From: Methylotenera_A sp044228245
GTDB taxonomy: Bacteria; Pseudomonadota; Gammaproteobacteria; Burkholderiales; Methylophilaceae
Reading direction: 5' to 3'
Assembly (NCBI GenBank): GCA_044228245.1
Contig: JBGAVG010000004.1
Coordinates: 124,001-188,000 of the forward strand
Length of the DNA: 64,000 nucleotides
The translations under genes were made by a program, and so were the position numbers. The notes under the pieces were generated by a model, which worked only from the letters and a program-made list of their open reading frames with translations, made no database searches and was not told the origin of the DNA. Positions 33,666 through 42,670 of this stretch are shown piece after piece (position 1 is the stretch's first letter; each line of letters opens with the position of its first letter).

Positions 33666-34067
33666 CTAACGATTAATCTGCAGCAGTATTTCATTTGCCA
33701 GCTTTTCCATGCGTTCCAGGCTCACGTCAGCCTTTTTCAAAAAGTCATCATCATAATGATCTGGGTTCGCCCACTCTTTGCCTTTGATTTGGCAGCGTTT
33801 TGCCAGCTTGTCGATGCCAATGTCCTGTAACTCAAAACCTAAATTGGTCCACAGCACAGATAGATGTGCTTCGGTTTCGTGATTCCGGGCACCCGTATCT
33901 TGCATTTTGCGCATATAAACAGCTGTTTCTCTCGATGCGATAACCACTTCTCTTAGCGCGCGAATAGATTGCTGTTTTCTTTCTTTGCTAGCACGGTCCA
34001 GGTTGGCAAGCCACGACCTGACGTGTTTGAGGATTTCCCAAATCGAAACCGAGCCTAAAATATCCAT
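33666..34067 (-). CDS. Hypothetical helical protein
   Basis: A 133-residue soluble protein I do not recognise. It is predicted to be almost entirely helical, with charged amphipathic stretches (ASKERKQQSIRALREVVIAS and KADVSLERMEKLANEILLQI) and no cysteine pairs or membrane segments. A GGAAGG ribosome site precedes the ATG at 34067, which supports it as a real gene. It lies 32 bp after trmJ in the same direction and could be co-transcribed. No function is proposed. Confidence 0.7.
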   Translation of the reverse strand: MDILGSVSIWEILKHVRSWLANLDRASKERKQQSIRALREVVIASRETAVYMRKMQDTGARNHETEAHLSVLWTNLGFELQDIGIDKLAKRCQIKGKEWANPDHYDDDFLKKADVSLERMEKLANEILLQINR

Positions 34068-34099
34068 GCATGCCTTCCAGTCATAGCTGATTTACAGCG

Positions 34100-34858
34100 T
34101 TAATATTTCGTATGCTTGCGTGGTTCCTGTGTCAGCGTCAGTACGCCTCTTAGCAAATTCACTTCTTCTTTTTCCAGTCTGGCGCGGGCGTAGATTCTGC
34201 GCAGGCGCTCGCTTAATTTTTTTGGCGCTTTGGGATTAAGGTAGCCGATGTGTATTAGCGTTTGTTCCAGATGTACGTAAAAACGTTCCAGTTCATCATT
34301 GGTTGCAAGTTCCAGGCTCTCGGACGCATCCAGTTTGCCTTCTAGAATTGCCATGCGCAATTCATAACTGACGACTTGTACAGCGGCAGCCAGGTTAAGT
34401 GAGGAATACTCCGGATTCGCGGGAATCATCGCCAGCAGCTGGCAGCAATCCAGCTCGGCATTGCTGAGGCCGCTCATTTCCGTGCCAAACACAAAAGCAA
34501 CAGGCTGGGAAGCCGCGATTTTACTGGCCTGCAGGGCGGCCTCTCGCGCATTGACAGTTTCGTGCGATAAATAACGCTTGCGTGCGCTTAAGCCAATTGC
34601 AAATGCGCAGCCTGCCAAGGCTTCGCTCAGGGTTTCGGTGACAATTGCGCTTTCAAGCAAATCCGCCGCGCCGGTAGCAAGCGCAGTGGCGTGCGCATCG
34701 GGAAATTTGTCAGGTTTTACCAGGTATAAATGCTGCAAGCCCATGGTTTTCATGGCGCGTGCGGCCGAGCCGATATTGCCTGGGTGGCTGGTACAGCAAA
34801 GCACAATCCTGACGTTATCAAAAATGGTTTTAGAAAAGCAACTTTCGTCGCTATGCAT
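34100..34858 (-). CDS. trmJ: tRNA (cytidine/uridine-32) 2'-O-methyltransferase TrmJ
   Basis: TrmJ methylates the ribose at position 32 of several tRNAs. The 252-residue SPOUT enzyme has the SpoU motifs VLCCTSHPGNIGSAARAMKT (motif 1), FVFGTEMSGLSNAEL (motif 2) and IPANPEYSSLNLAAAVQVV (motif 3, forming the knot and SAM site). A C-terminal helical extension is present, as in TrmJ. In many bacteria trmJ lies next to cysE and suhB near isc, as here. The ATG at 34858 is preferred over an upstream TTG. Confidence 0.93.
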   Translation of the reverse strand: MHSDESCFSKTIFDNVRIVLCCTSHPGNIGSAARAMKTMGLQHLYLVKPDKFPDAHATALATGAADLLESAIVTETLSEALAGCAFAIGLSARKRYLSHETVNAREAALQASKIAASQPVAFVFGTEMSGLSNAELDCCQLLAMIPANPEYSSLNLAAAVQVVSYELRMAILEGKLDASESLELATNDELERFYVHLEQTLIHIGYLNPKAPKKLSERLRRIYARARLEKEEVNLLRGVLTLTQEPRKHTKY

Positions 34859-35036
34859 CGTTGTTTGCAAAAAATTACTCCTTACATAAGAGAGCTATGC
34901 GCGTCGCAATTTTTTGCTCACGCCTTGCCTTGCTTAGAAACTTGCATTCTAAATAGTCAGTGCAGTCATATATATTTGGTTAAGTTGGCATAAATGCTAA
35001 AATGATATTTTAACAGCTCTTTAAAGATTATTCGTT

Positions 35037-35846
35037 ATGCATCCAATGCTATCCAATGCAGTAAAAGCCGCGCGTGAAGCGGGCAGAATTATTAACCGGG
35101 CATCACAGGACGTGAACGCGTTGACTATCACCAGCAAAACCTTTAACGATTTTGTGAGTGAAGTGGATCATGCCGCAGAACGGGCGATTATTGATACGCT
35201 GAAAGCGGCTTATCCCGACCATGGTTTTTTGGGTGAAGAAAGCGGCAACACCAATCAAGAGTCAGAAAATATCTGGATTATTGATCCGCTGGATGGCACG
35301 ACCAATTTCCTGCATAACTACCCGTTTTACTGCATCTCGATTGCCTTGCAGCAGAAAGGCGTGCTCACTCAGGCGGTGATTTACGACCCGGTACGTAATG
35401 ATCTGTTTACCGCGACCAAAGGCCGTGGCGCGTTTTTAAACGATAAGCGCATTCGCGTGACCAATCGCAGCAAATTGCAGGATTCACTCATCGCGACAGG
35501 CTTCCCATTCCGCGATTTCACGCACTTGGATACTTACATGGCGATGTTGAAAGACATGATTAAAAAAACCACTGGCATTCGCCGTCCAGGCTCGGCAGCG
35601 CTGGATTTGGCTTATGTAGCAGCGGGTTTTACAGATGGTTTCTTCGAGATTAATTTATCCGCATGGGATATCGCCGCAGGCGGCCTATTGGTGCAAGAGG
35701 CCGGTGGCATTGTGGCTGATTTTGAAGGAAATGAGAGCTGGCTGAAAACCGGCAATATCGTGGCAGCCAACCCGAAGGTGTTTGCACAAATATTGCAAGT
35801 ATTAAGCCCGCATTTGACCGAAAAACTGAAAACGCCGGTGGCGTAA
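35037..35846 (+). CDS. suhB: Inositol-1-monophosphatase family protein SuhB
   Basis: A 269-residue magnesium-dependent inositol monophosphatase. The metal sites are FLGEESG and IIDPLDGTTNFLHNYPFY (Asp83-Asp86-Gly-Thr), with the third Asp in NLSAWDIAAGGLLVQEAGG. In proteobacteria SuhB also binds NusG-modified RNA polymerase and assists rRNA transcription and folding, so its physiological role may be regulatory. It diverges from trmJ, the common suhB-trmJ arrangement. The 178-bp gap contains a TAAAATGAT stretch that may be its -10 region. Confidence 0.95.
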   Translation: MHPMLSNAVKAAREAGRIINRASQDVNALTITSKTFNDFVSEVDHAAERAIIDTLKAAYPDHGFLGEESGNTNQESENIWIIDPLDGTTNFLHNYPFYCISIALQQKGVLTQAVIYDPVRNDLFTATKGRGAFLNDKRIRVTNRSKLQDSLIATGFPFRDFTHLDTYMAMLKDMIKKTTGIRRPGSAALDLAYVAAGFTDGFFEINLSAWDIAAGGLLVQEAGGIVADFEGNESWLKTGNIVAANPKVFAQILQVLSPHLTEKLKTPVA

Positions 35847-35861
35847 GGTTTTTAGAGCACT

Positions 35862-36071
35862 TTAGCGCGCACGCAACATTTCATCGCTCAGCTGGCGGTC
35901 AACCGCTGCCGCCATTTGAAACAGCTGGTCGTCCGCGCTTAATTTTACGCTGTTAAAAAATTCTTTTTTGTAAGTTTCATCATAAGCCAGTCTTTCCAGG
36001 TCGTACGAGCCCATCACTTCTTTGCAGTGGGCTAAAAACTGTGCATAAATGGTAATGCTGTCATTGGTCAT
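35862..36071 (-). CDS. Small hypothetical protein
   Basis: A 69-residue acidic protein with no recognised domain (MTNDSITIYAQFLAHCKEVM at the start, DEMLRAR at the end). The ATG at 36071 follows GAGGG at good spacing, and the composition is like that of real proteins, so I accept it. It is convergent with suhB, 15 bp apart. The sequence is helical with one cysteine. No function is proposed. Confidence 0.6.
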   Translation of the reverse strand: MTNDSITIYAQFLAHCKEVMGSYDLERLAYDETYKKEFFNSVKLSADDQLFQMAAAVDRQLSDEMLRAR

Positions 36072-36301
36072 GTTAAATACCCTCATCAATTAGTTTGTAA
36101 TGAGTAGAAGTTCGCATTTTTTGTGCCAAATTTTTGGACAGGCATGATATTTTTAACTGATTGATTTTACTAGACATTATTTATTTTTTTGATTTCTTGT
36201 CATACTCGGCTGATGAAAATCTCACATCAAATGTTGAGAAATTGAACAAACCATTCAAAATGTTTATAAAATGAGTCAAATCTTAGATTAAACCACTTTT
36301 T

Positions 36302-38908
36302 GTGTCTACCAAACTTTCATCGCCAGAAATAACCGCCAGCTCGCCAACGCCATTGGGCCATACCCCAATGATGCGCCAGTATTTGGCGCTAAAAGCGCAG
36401 CATCCCGATATGTTGCTGTTTTACCGCATGGGCGATTTTTATGAACTGTTCTTTGAGGACGCAGAAAAGGCTTCGAAACTGTTAGGCATTACGCTCACAC
36501 GGCGTGGCGCCAGTAACGGCGAGCCGATCAAGATGGCGGGGGTGCCGTATCATGCTGCCGAGCAATATCTGGCCAAGCTTGCAAAACTGGGTGAATCGGT
36601 GGCGATTTGTGAGCAAATCGGCGATCCCGCGACTTCAAAAGGCCCGGTCGAGCGTGCGGTCACACGCATCCTTACGCCGGGCACGCTGACAGATAGCGCG
36701 TTGCTGGATGAAACGCGAGATAACCAATTATTAAGCGTATTCGCGGAACAATCCAATTCAGGGCATGGCGTGCTGGGTTTGGCGCGTGTTAATCTGGCTT
36801 CCGGCACGTTTATTTTGAGTGAAATTGCGGTTGGATGTTTAGCGCAAGAGCTTGAGCGTATTTCGCCCACAGAGATTGTCTGCGCGGATGATTTCAAGCA
36901 TAACGCGCTCGAAGCGTTTGACTGTGCCAAGAAGCGTTTGTCGCCCTGGCAATTCGATGCAGACAGCGCATTCAAAGCGCTGACGCAACAATTTAATACG
37001 CTGGATCTATCAGGATTCGGCGCGCAAAACCTGACTGCCGCTTTGTGTGCTGCCGGTGCATTGCTGGATTATGTGAAACATACGCAACGCGCTGCCTTGC
37101 CGCATATTGCTTCGCTTAGCATCGAGCAAACCAGCCAGTACATTCAGCTGGATGCCGCCACGCGCCGCAATCTGGAGATTGATGTTACCTTGCGCGATGA
37201 GGCCTCGCCCACCTTGTATTCGCTGCTGAATACCACGCAAACCGCTATGGGTGCGCGGTTGTTGCGGCATTGGCTGCATCATCCCTTGCGCGACAGAAAT
37301 CTGGTCGTAAAGCGTCATGACGCTGTCGCTGAACTGATAGATGCTGCTAAGTATCAAGGCTTGCAAAACCATTTAAAAGCCATTGGTGATATTGAGCGCA
37401 TCACCACACGTGTGGCGCTGAAAACCGCCCGGCCACGCGACTTGTCGGGCTTGCGCGAGAGTTTGCTGCAATTGCCACTGCTGCAGAATCTGCTGGTCAA
37501 CAGCACGACCATATTGCTGGAAACGTTAGGCGCCAATCTGCAGGCGCCGCGCGAAGTATTGCAATTATTATCACAGGCCATCAGGCCGGAACCCGCATCA
37601 GTGCTGCGTGATGGCGGGGTGATCGCGGATGGATATGATGCCGAGCTGGACGAGCTGCGCGCTTTGCAAACCAACCATGGCGATTTCTTGCTGCAGTTCG
37701 AGGCAGCCGAAAAAGCCCGCACCGGCTTGGCTAATTTGAAGGTGGAATACAACAGCGTGCATGGCTTTTACATTGAGATCAGCCGTGCGCAGGCAGAAAA
37801 CGCGCCAGCAGAATATCGCCGCCGCCAGACCTTGAAAAATGCCGAGCGTTTTATTACGCCCGAACTGAAGGCGTTTGAAGACAAAGTATTGAGCGCAAAT
37901 GACCGTGCGCTTGCGCGTGAGAAAATGCTTTATGAGCAAGTTTTAAACGAATTGACACCATTTATTACTGCCCTGCAGACCAATAGCGGTGCGGTTGCCA
38001 GCCTGGATGTTTTATGCTGTTTTGCCGAGCGCGCGCAAGCGTTGAATTACGTGCAGCCGCAGTTTGTGAATGAACCGGGCATCAGCATTGAGGCTGGCCG
38101 CCATCCGGTGGTGGAAAATATTACCCGGCCGTTTGTGGCGAATGATGTTAGCTTGAATCCTTACCGTCAATTATTGTTGATTACCGGCCCGAACATGGGC
38201 GGTAAATCGACCTATATGCGACAAATTGCACTTATTGTGCTTTTGGCACATTGCGGTGCCTTCGTGCCGGCTAATGTCGTTAAAATCGGCGAAATAGACC
38301 GCATATTCACTAGAATAGGGGCGTCGGATGATTTGGCGGGGGGCAGATCAACTTTCATGGTCGAGATGACCGAGACCGCAAATATCTTGCATAACGCGAC
38401 GGATAAAAGCCTGGTGCTGCTGGATGAGATTGGACGCGGAACAAGTACGTTTGATGGCTTGAGCCTGGCGTGGGCGGTCGCCAAACAATTGCTGGAAAAA
38501 AATAAAAGCTATACCTTATTTGCAACGCATTATTTCGAACTCACGCGCATTGTGGATGACTTTAAGCAAGCGGCCAATGTGCATCTGGATGCGGTGGAAC
38601 ATGGTAACGGCATCGTGTTCTTACATAAGGTGGAAGAGGGTGCGGCCCACATGAGCTACGGCATCCAGGTGGCGCAGCTGGCGGGGATCCCCAAAAGCGT
38701 GGTAGCGGCTGCTAAACGTAAACTCACACAATTGGAAAATAACCAGATCGCGCAAAATACCAATCAGCCGGATATGTTTGCAGTAACCATTGAGCCCACG
38801 CCGGAAGCCCTGCATCCGTTGATTGCAGAACTTGAGGCGATTCAGCCGGATGATCTAACGCCCAAGCAGGCGCTAGATTTGTTGTATAAACTAAAGAATT
38901 TGTCGTGA
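36302..38908 (+). CDS. mutS: DNA mismatch repair protein MutS
   Basis: MutS recognises mismatches and recruits MutL. The 868-residue product has the mismatch-binding domain with FYRMGDFYELFFEDA (the Phe-x-Glu wedge) and the connector and lever domains. The ATPase has Walker A GPNMGGKSTYM (around residue 630), the block GRSTFMVEMTETANIL and Walker B LVLLDEIGRGTSTFDG. The C-terminus ends with the short dimerisation helix. The frame opens with GTG at 36302, which lacks a clear ribosome site; family similarity begins at HTPMMRQYLALKAQHP, so a start near residue 22 is an alternative. A palindromic repeat follows the stop. Confidence 0.96.
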   Translation: MSTKLSSPEITASSPTPLGHTPMMRQYLALKAQHPDMLLFYRMGDFYELFFEDAEKASKLLGITLTRRGASNGEPIKMAGVPYHAAEQYLAKLAKLGESVAICEQIGDPATSKGPVERAVTRILTPGTLTDSALLDETRDNQLLSVFAEQSNSGHGVLGLARVNLASGTFILSEIAVGCLAQELERISPTEIVCADDFKHNALEAFDCAKKRLSPWQFDADSAFKALTQQFNTLDLSGFGAQNLTAALCAAGALLDYVKHTQRAALPHIASLSIEQTSQYIQLDAATRRNLEIDVTLRDEASPTLYSLLNTTQTAMGARLLRHWLHHPLRDRNLVVKRHDAVAELIDAAKYQGLQNHLKAIGDIERITTRVALKTARPRDLSGLRESLLQLPLLQNLLVNSTTILLETLGANLQAPREVLQLLSQAIRPEPASVLRDGGVIADGYDAELDELRALQTNHGDFLLQFEAAEKARTGLANLKVEYNSVHGFYIEISRAQAENAPAEYRRRQTLKNAERFITPELKAFEDKVLSANDRALAREKMLYEQVLNELTPFITALQTNSGAVASLDVLCCFAERAQALNYVQPQFVNEPGISIEAGRHPVVENITRPFVANDVSLNPYRQLLLITGPNMGGKSTYMRQIALIVLLAHCGAFVPANVVKIGEIDRIFTRIGASDDLAGGRSTFMVEMTETANILHNATDKSLVLLDEIGRGTSTFDGLSLAWAVAKQLLEKNKSYTLFATHYFELTRIVDDFKQAANVHLDAVEHGNGIVFLHKVEEGAAHMSYGIQVAQLAGIPKSVVAAAKRKLTQLENNQIAQNTNQPDMFAVTIEPTPEALHPLIAELEAIQPDDLTPKQALDLLYKLKNLS

Positions 38909-38913
38909 TAAAA

Positions 38914-39030
38914 ATTAAGAATTTTGAGATATAGCGCAAGGCGCACGGAACGCAGAAACCGAGATAGTACGTATTGTACAGAGAGGTTGCGAGTACCGCG
39001 CAACGCTGCGATATGCTCAAAAAATTAATC
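38914..39030. repeat. Palindromic repeat, copy 2 (behind mutS)
   Basis: About 117 bp of imperfect palindrome fills the space between the convergent mutS and slyD genes. It shares TTTGAGAT, GCAAGGCGCACG, ACGCAG and the closing GCTCAAA with the unit at 28418-28510. In RNA it would fold into a long stem and could act as a terminator for both genes. Confidence 0.72.
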
Positions 39031-39039
39031 TTAGGTTAG

Positions 39040-39519
39040 TTAGTGATGGTGCCCACCCGCGCCATGCACATGCTGGTGCGACACCTCTTCCTGGTTGGCC
39101 GGGCGCACGGCAGTGATAGTGGCTTTAAACAGCAGGCGCTCGCCTGCCCAGGGGTGGTTGCCATCCACCACCACCTTGCCATCGGCAATTTCTGTCACCG
39201 TGTATAAAATCACTTCGCCGGTTTCATCTTCACCCTCAAACTGCATGCCGACCTTTAACTCTTTGGCGGGGAAGGCGCTCGCTGGCTCGATTTGCACCAG
39301 CTCCTCATCGTAATCGCCAAAGGCATCGACAGGCTCCAGGCTCACTTCTACCGTATCGCCAACGTTCTTGCCATGCATGGCTTCTTCCACTTTGGGGAAG
39401 ATGTTATCGTAGCCGCCGTGCAGATAAGCGACTGGTTCTGTGCTGGCCTCCAGCACTTCGCCATTGGCGTTTTTAAGTTCGTAAGTCATTGTTACTACGG
39501 TGTTCATCGCGATTTGCAT
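39040..39519 (-). CDS. slyD: FKBP-type peptidyl-prolyl isomerase, SlyD-like
   Basis: A 159-residue prolyl isomerase/chaperone. The FKBP fold (VVTMTYELKNANGEVLEAST) contains the insert-in-flap domain (DAFGDYDEELVQIEPASAFP) that gives SlyD its chaperone activity. The C-terminus ends with a histidine-rich tail (HQHVHGAGGHHH). This is shorter than the Cys/His tail of E. coli SlyD but able to bind nickel or zinc. SlyD proteins help metallate hydrogenases and assist folding. It converges with mutS across the palindromic repeat. Confidence 0.92.
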   Translation of the reverse strand: MQIAMNTVVTMTYELKNANGEVLEASTEPVAYLHGGYDNIFPKVEEAMHGKNVGDTVEVSLEPVDAFGDYDEELVQIEPASAFPAKELKVGMQFEGEDETGEVILYTVTEIADGKVVVDGNHPWAGERLLFKATITAVRPANQEEVSHQHVHGAGGHHH

Positions 39520-39609
39520 GGTATGTTCCTGAGCAGAGGCCTATATAAAATTTAAGGTTAGAATTTTAATCTATTTTTGACATTTGCCTAAATGCAGCAT
39601 GTAAATTAT

Positions 39610-40062
39610 TTAAGCTTTAAGGCGCTTTGCAATAAAAGTATCCAGCGCAGCTGCAAATGCCTGCTTATCACCATGGTTAAATGCAGAAGGACCGCTGATA
39701 TCTACGCCATTGCCACGCAGTTCTTCCATCAAATTGCGCATGGCGAGGCGTTCTTTAATATTGGCTGTTGTGTAAAGCTCACCGCGCGGGTTGAGCGCAT
39801 GCCCGCCTTTTTCTACCACAAGCGCTGCTAGCGGAATATCTGCGGTGATCACCAAGTCGCCCGCTTCGAGTTCGAATACAATTCTGCTATCTGCCACATC
39901 AAAGCCGCCTGGAACGGTAATTGTTTTAATGAAAGGCGATGCAGGAGTGCGTAAAAACTGGTTGGCAACGAGGGTCGTTGTGATTTTAGTACGCTCTGCC
40001 GCACGGAATAAAATTTCTTTTATGACGATGGGGCAGGCGTCAGCATCAACCCAGATTCGCAT
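39610..40062 (-). CDS. YaiI/YqxD family protein (DUF188)
   Basis: A 150-residue member of the DUF188 family. The sequence has IWVDADACPIVIKEILFRAA at the N-terminus, VVEKGGHALNPRGELYT in the middle and the block ISGPSAFNHGDKQAFAAALD at the end, all family hallmarks. A NYN/PIN-like nuclease fold has been suggested for the family because of the conserved aspartates. The function is not established. It follows the helicase gene by 4 bp and is probably co-transcribed with it. Confidence 0.9.
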   Translation of the reverse strand: MRIWVDADACPIVIKEILFRAAERTKITTTLVANQFLRTPASPFIKTITVPGGFDVADSRIVFELEAGDLVITADIPLAALVVEKGGHALNPRGELYTTANIKERLAMRNLMEELRGNGVDISGPSAFNHGDKQAFAAALDTFIAKRLKA

Positions 40063-40066
40063 CTAT

Positions 40067-41488
40067 TCAGCGGCCTCTGCCGCCGCTTCTATGCTGGCTG
40101 TTAGGGTTGCGATTTGGATGGTTATTATTAGGTTTTTTAGGTGCAAACAAAGCCCCCTGCGGCATGGCTTGATGGCGTGCCGCTTCTGACATTGGTTTGT
40201 TATTATTATGCGCAGGCTTTTGTCCGTTTTGCTGATTATTGTTATTGGGTTTGCGCTGCTGTTGGCCTTGACCATGGCCACGCGGTGGCCTGCCATGCGG
40301 TTGGGTTGAGCGTGGTGGCTCGGGTTCCGGCTTATCAGAAGGCGTAAAACCTTCAACTTGCACTTTCGGTATCTCGCGTTTAATCAGTTTTTCAATGTCT
40401 TTCAAAAACTTCAATTCTTCGCGGTCAACCAGCGAAACTGCCGCGCCGCTACTGCCTGCACGGCCAGTTCGGCCGATGCGATGCACGTAATCTTCCGGCA
40501 CGTTGGGCAATTCAAAATTCACTACTTGCGGCAATTGGTCAATATCCAAGCCGCGCGCAGCAATGTCTGTCGCCACCAATACGCGCATGGTGCCATCTTT
40601 AAACTGTGCCAACGCTTTGGTACGTGCGCCCTGGCTTTTATTACCGTGAATCGCAGCAGCCTGAATGTCATCTTTAATCAGCTTTTCGGCTAAACGGTTC
40701 GCGCCATGTTTGGTGCGGGTGAATACCAGCACTTGCTGCCAGTCGTGGTGCTTAATCAGGTGACTCATCAAATCACGTTTATGGCTTTGAGCAACCATAT
40801 GTACAGTTTGCTCAACCAATTCGGATGCAGTATTGCGGCGCGCGACTTCAACAAAGCCGGGGTTATGCAGCAGGCCATCGGCTAGCGCTTTGATTTCGTC
40901 AGAAAACGTGGCAGAGAACAATAAATTTTGGCGCTGCTTTGGCAATATTGCGAGTATTTTTTTAATATCGCGGATAAAGCCCATATCCAGCATTCGGTCG
41001 GCTTCATCCAGCACCAAAATCTCAACGCCGCTCAAGTCAACATTCTTTTGGTTGGCATGGTCCAGCAAGCGGCCAGGGGTGGCGACCAGAATATCCAGCG
41101 GTTTTTTTAGGCGTGCAATTTGCGGGTTAGCATTCACGCCGCCAAAAATCACGGTGCTGGTGAGTGGTAAATATTTGCCGTAAGTTTTTACAGATTCTTC
41201 AATCTGTGCGGCAAGCTCGCGCGTTGGCGTCAGCATCAGGCAGCGCGGGCGATTATCAACACGCTTTTTTTGGCTAAGAATATGCAAAATCGGCAAGGTA
41301 AACCCTGCGGTTTTGCCGGTGCCGGTTTGCGCGCCTGCCAGCAAATCGCCACCGCTTAATACCTGTGGAATGGCTTTGGCCTGAATAGGGGTTGGTGTGG
41401 TGTAACCCGCGTCGCTAATGGCGCGCAGAATGGGTTCGCTAAGACCTAACTCGTCAAAGTTAAGTGTGTTTGTTGTTTCAATAGACAA
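40067..41488 (-). CDS. rhlE: DEAD-box RNA helicase, RhlE type
   Basis: A 473-residue DEAD-box helicase. In order it has the Q-motif (YTTPTPIQAKAIPQ), motif I AQTGTGKTAGF, motif II VLDEADRMLDMGF, motif III FSATFSDE, and motifs V-VI VATDIAARGLDIDQL and YVHRIGRTGRAGSSG. RhlE enzymes act in ribosome assembly and RNA decay, often at low temperature. The last ~85 residues are a low-complexity Pro/Asn/Gln/Gly/Arg tail typical of RNA-binding extensions. A ~150-bp leader precedes the start; TATAAT on the minus strand at about 41614-41619 may be its -10 box. The long leader could carry cold-shock control. Confidence 0.93.
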   Translation of the reverse strand: MSIETTNTLNFDELGLSEPILRAISDAGYTTPTPIQAKAIPQVLSGGDLLAGAQTGTGKTAGFTLPILHILSQKKRVDNRPRCLMLTPTRELAAQIEESVKTYGKYLPLTSTVIFGGVNANPQIARLKKPLDILVATPGRLLDHANQKNVDLSGVEILVLDEADRMLDMGFIRDIKKILAILPKQRQNLLFSATFSDEIKALADGLLHNPGFVEVARRNTASELVEQTVHMVAQSHKRDLMSHLIKHHDWQQVLVFTRTKHGANRLAEKLIKDDIQAAAIHGNKSQGARTKALAQFKDGTMRVLVATDIAARGLDIDQLPQVVNFELPNVPEDYVHRIGRTGRAGSSGAAVSLVDREELKFLKDIEKLIKREIPKVQVEGFTPSDKPEPEPPRSTQPHGRPPRGHGQGQQQRKPNNNNQQNGQKPAHNNNKPMSEAARHQAMPQGALFAPKKPNNNHPNRNPNSQHRSGGRGR

Positions 41489-41795
41489 TGTAAAGCTCCA
41501 GCGACGGCCAGTTACTTAAGAAGTAACACCAATCGAGGCAGACGAATAATTAGGTTAGATAACCTGATAAGAAAAAGACCGCTACGCTGATTGGTTTGCG
41601 CAGGGAGCGTGCATTATACGGGGAATTGCAATTAAAGCGAGCTTTGTGTTTGTAGGTTGGTGGTGAGCGCAGCGAACCCCAACGATGTGAGAAGTGTTGG
41701 GGTTCATTAAAACGATTCATCCCAACCTACGTGCTAACGTTTGACATAAGGGGCTTGCGGTAGCCAGTTTCGCTTGATGGATGGGTTAGGCGGTT
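41489..41795. other. Intergenic region upstream of the helicase
   Basis: 307 bp without a gene. It holds the helicase leader and putative promoter (about 41489-41625), a palindromic repeat (41651-41731) and the downstream flank of the next minus-strand gene. Confidence 0.6.
41651..41731. repeat. Extragenic palindromic element
   Basis: Inverted arms GTAGGTTGG (41652-41660) and CCAACCTAC (41722-41730) enclose further inverted GGGTT/AACCCC segments. The motif resembles the GTAGGTTGGG...CCCAAC repeats that are common between genes in proteobacteria. Only one full copy is seen here. Confidence 0.65.
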
Positions 41796-42098
41796 TCATC
41801 GAAATTGAACGCCACAATGCTCACACGATTTTCCAATATGAGTATTATTTTCTTCATCGAGAAGCCTCTCATTACAATTTGGGCATACCATTTTTTTGTA
41901 AAAAAATCTTATACGGGCACCCAGAACCGGGATCGTAGGTACTAAGAGCCACCATGGATGGATTGTGTTCACATAAAAGGCCGCCCATAAAACCAAAATG
42001 CTACAGTAATAAGTTATTTCCGCCACTATGATGCGAGTGTAAAGCTTTTTCAGCTTAGAAACGTCAACGGAAGCTTTATCAACTGTTGTGTTTATCAT
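41796..42098 (-). CDS. Small membrane protein with zinc-ribbon tail
   Basis: A 100-residue protein with two membrane helices (about residues 25-44 and 48-63). They are followed by a short cytoplasmic zinc ribbon, VCPNCNERLLDEEN...KSCEHCGVQF, with two CxxC pairs. I do not recognise the family. The composition is lower in GC than the surroundings. It is monocistronic, with a palindromic element on one side. The cysteine pattern strongly suggests metal binding; the partner is unknown. Confidence 0.7.
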   Translation of the reverse strand: MINTTVDKASVDVSKLKKLYTRIIVAEITYYCSILVLWAAFYVNTIHPWWLLVPTIPVLGARIRFFYKKMVCPNCNERLLDEENNTHIGKSCEHCGVQFR

Positions 42099-42186
42099 GA
42101 TTGCCTAATATTTAAGATACACACCGATTTTGGTGTATATCTTAAAGTGAATATGTGTTTAATCATTATTCAAAATATTAACATAC

Positions 42187-42666
42187 TTAATGCGGATGAT
42201 TTTTTCGCCAAACCCAAGGCGGCGTCTGTTGTTTTGCTTTCCAAAGCCCGCGTTTGTTGTTGCGCGCTTCGTCTTCTTGCAAGGCTAGCATGTAATCCAT
42301 GGAATAGCGGCGGTTAAACCATGCATGGCCTTTTTTCACCATAAACTCGCTGGCATCCAGATTGTTGCAATGTAATTTACCCAAGCTGCGATGATATTTA
42401 TCCATGCCAGAAATGTAGACGTTAACGCTGGCATTTTTACAAAATTGCATCAAGGCACGGCGGGATTTTTTGCCATAACTTTGGTTGCGTTCCGGCGCGT
42501 CAATGTCGGTGATGCGCAGTTTGTATTCGCTAGCACTGTCTTTGATTTTGACCGTATCGCCATCGTAAAAATAAGTGATTTCAAGCGCAAAAGCGGGCAG
42601 GCTGCAGGCCACCATATACCAGACCAATAGCCATGCGGTTCCCAGGCCGATTAAATTAGATTTCAA
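42187..42666 (-). CDS. Secreted thermonuclease-family (SNase) protein
   Basis: A 159-residue staphylococcal-nuclease-fold protein with a signal peptide (residues 1-27, cleavage near AFA/LEI). The core carries FYDGDTVKIKD, LRITDIDAPERNQSYGKKSR (active-site Asp, Arg) and DKYHRSLGKLHC (second Arg), so the calcium-dependent nuclease site seems complete. It should act on DNA or RNA in the periplasm or medium. It begins 4 bp after nadB ends and may be co-transcribed with it by chance rather than by function. Confidence 0.87.
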   Translation of the reverse strand: MKSNLIGLGTAWLLVWYMVACSLPAFALEITYFYDGDTVKIKDSASEYKLRITDIDAPERNQSYGKKSRRALMQFCKNASVNVYISGMDKYHRSLGKLHCNNLDASEFMVKKGHAWFNRRYSMDYMLALQEDEARNNKRGLWKAKQQTPPWVWRKNHPH

Positions 42667-42670
42667 AATG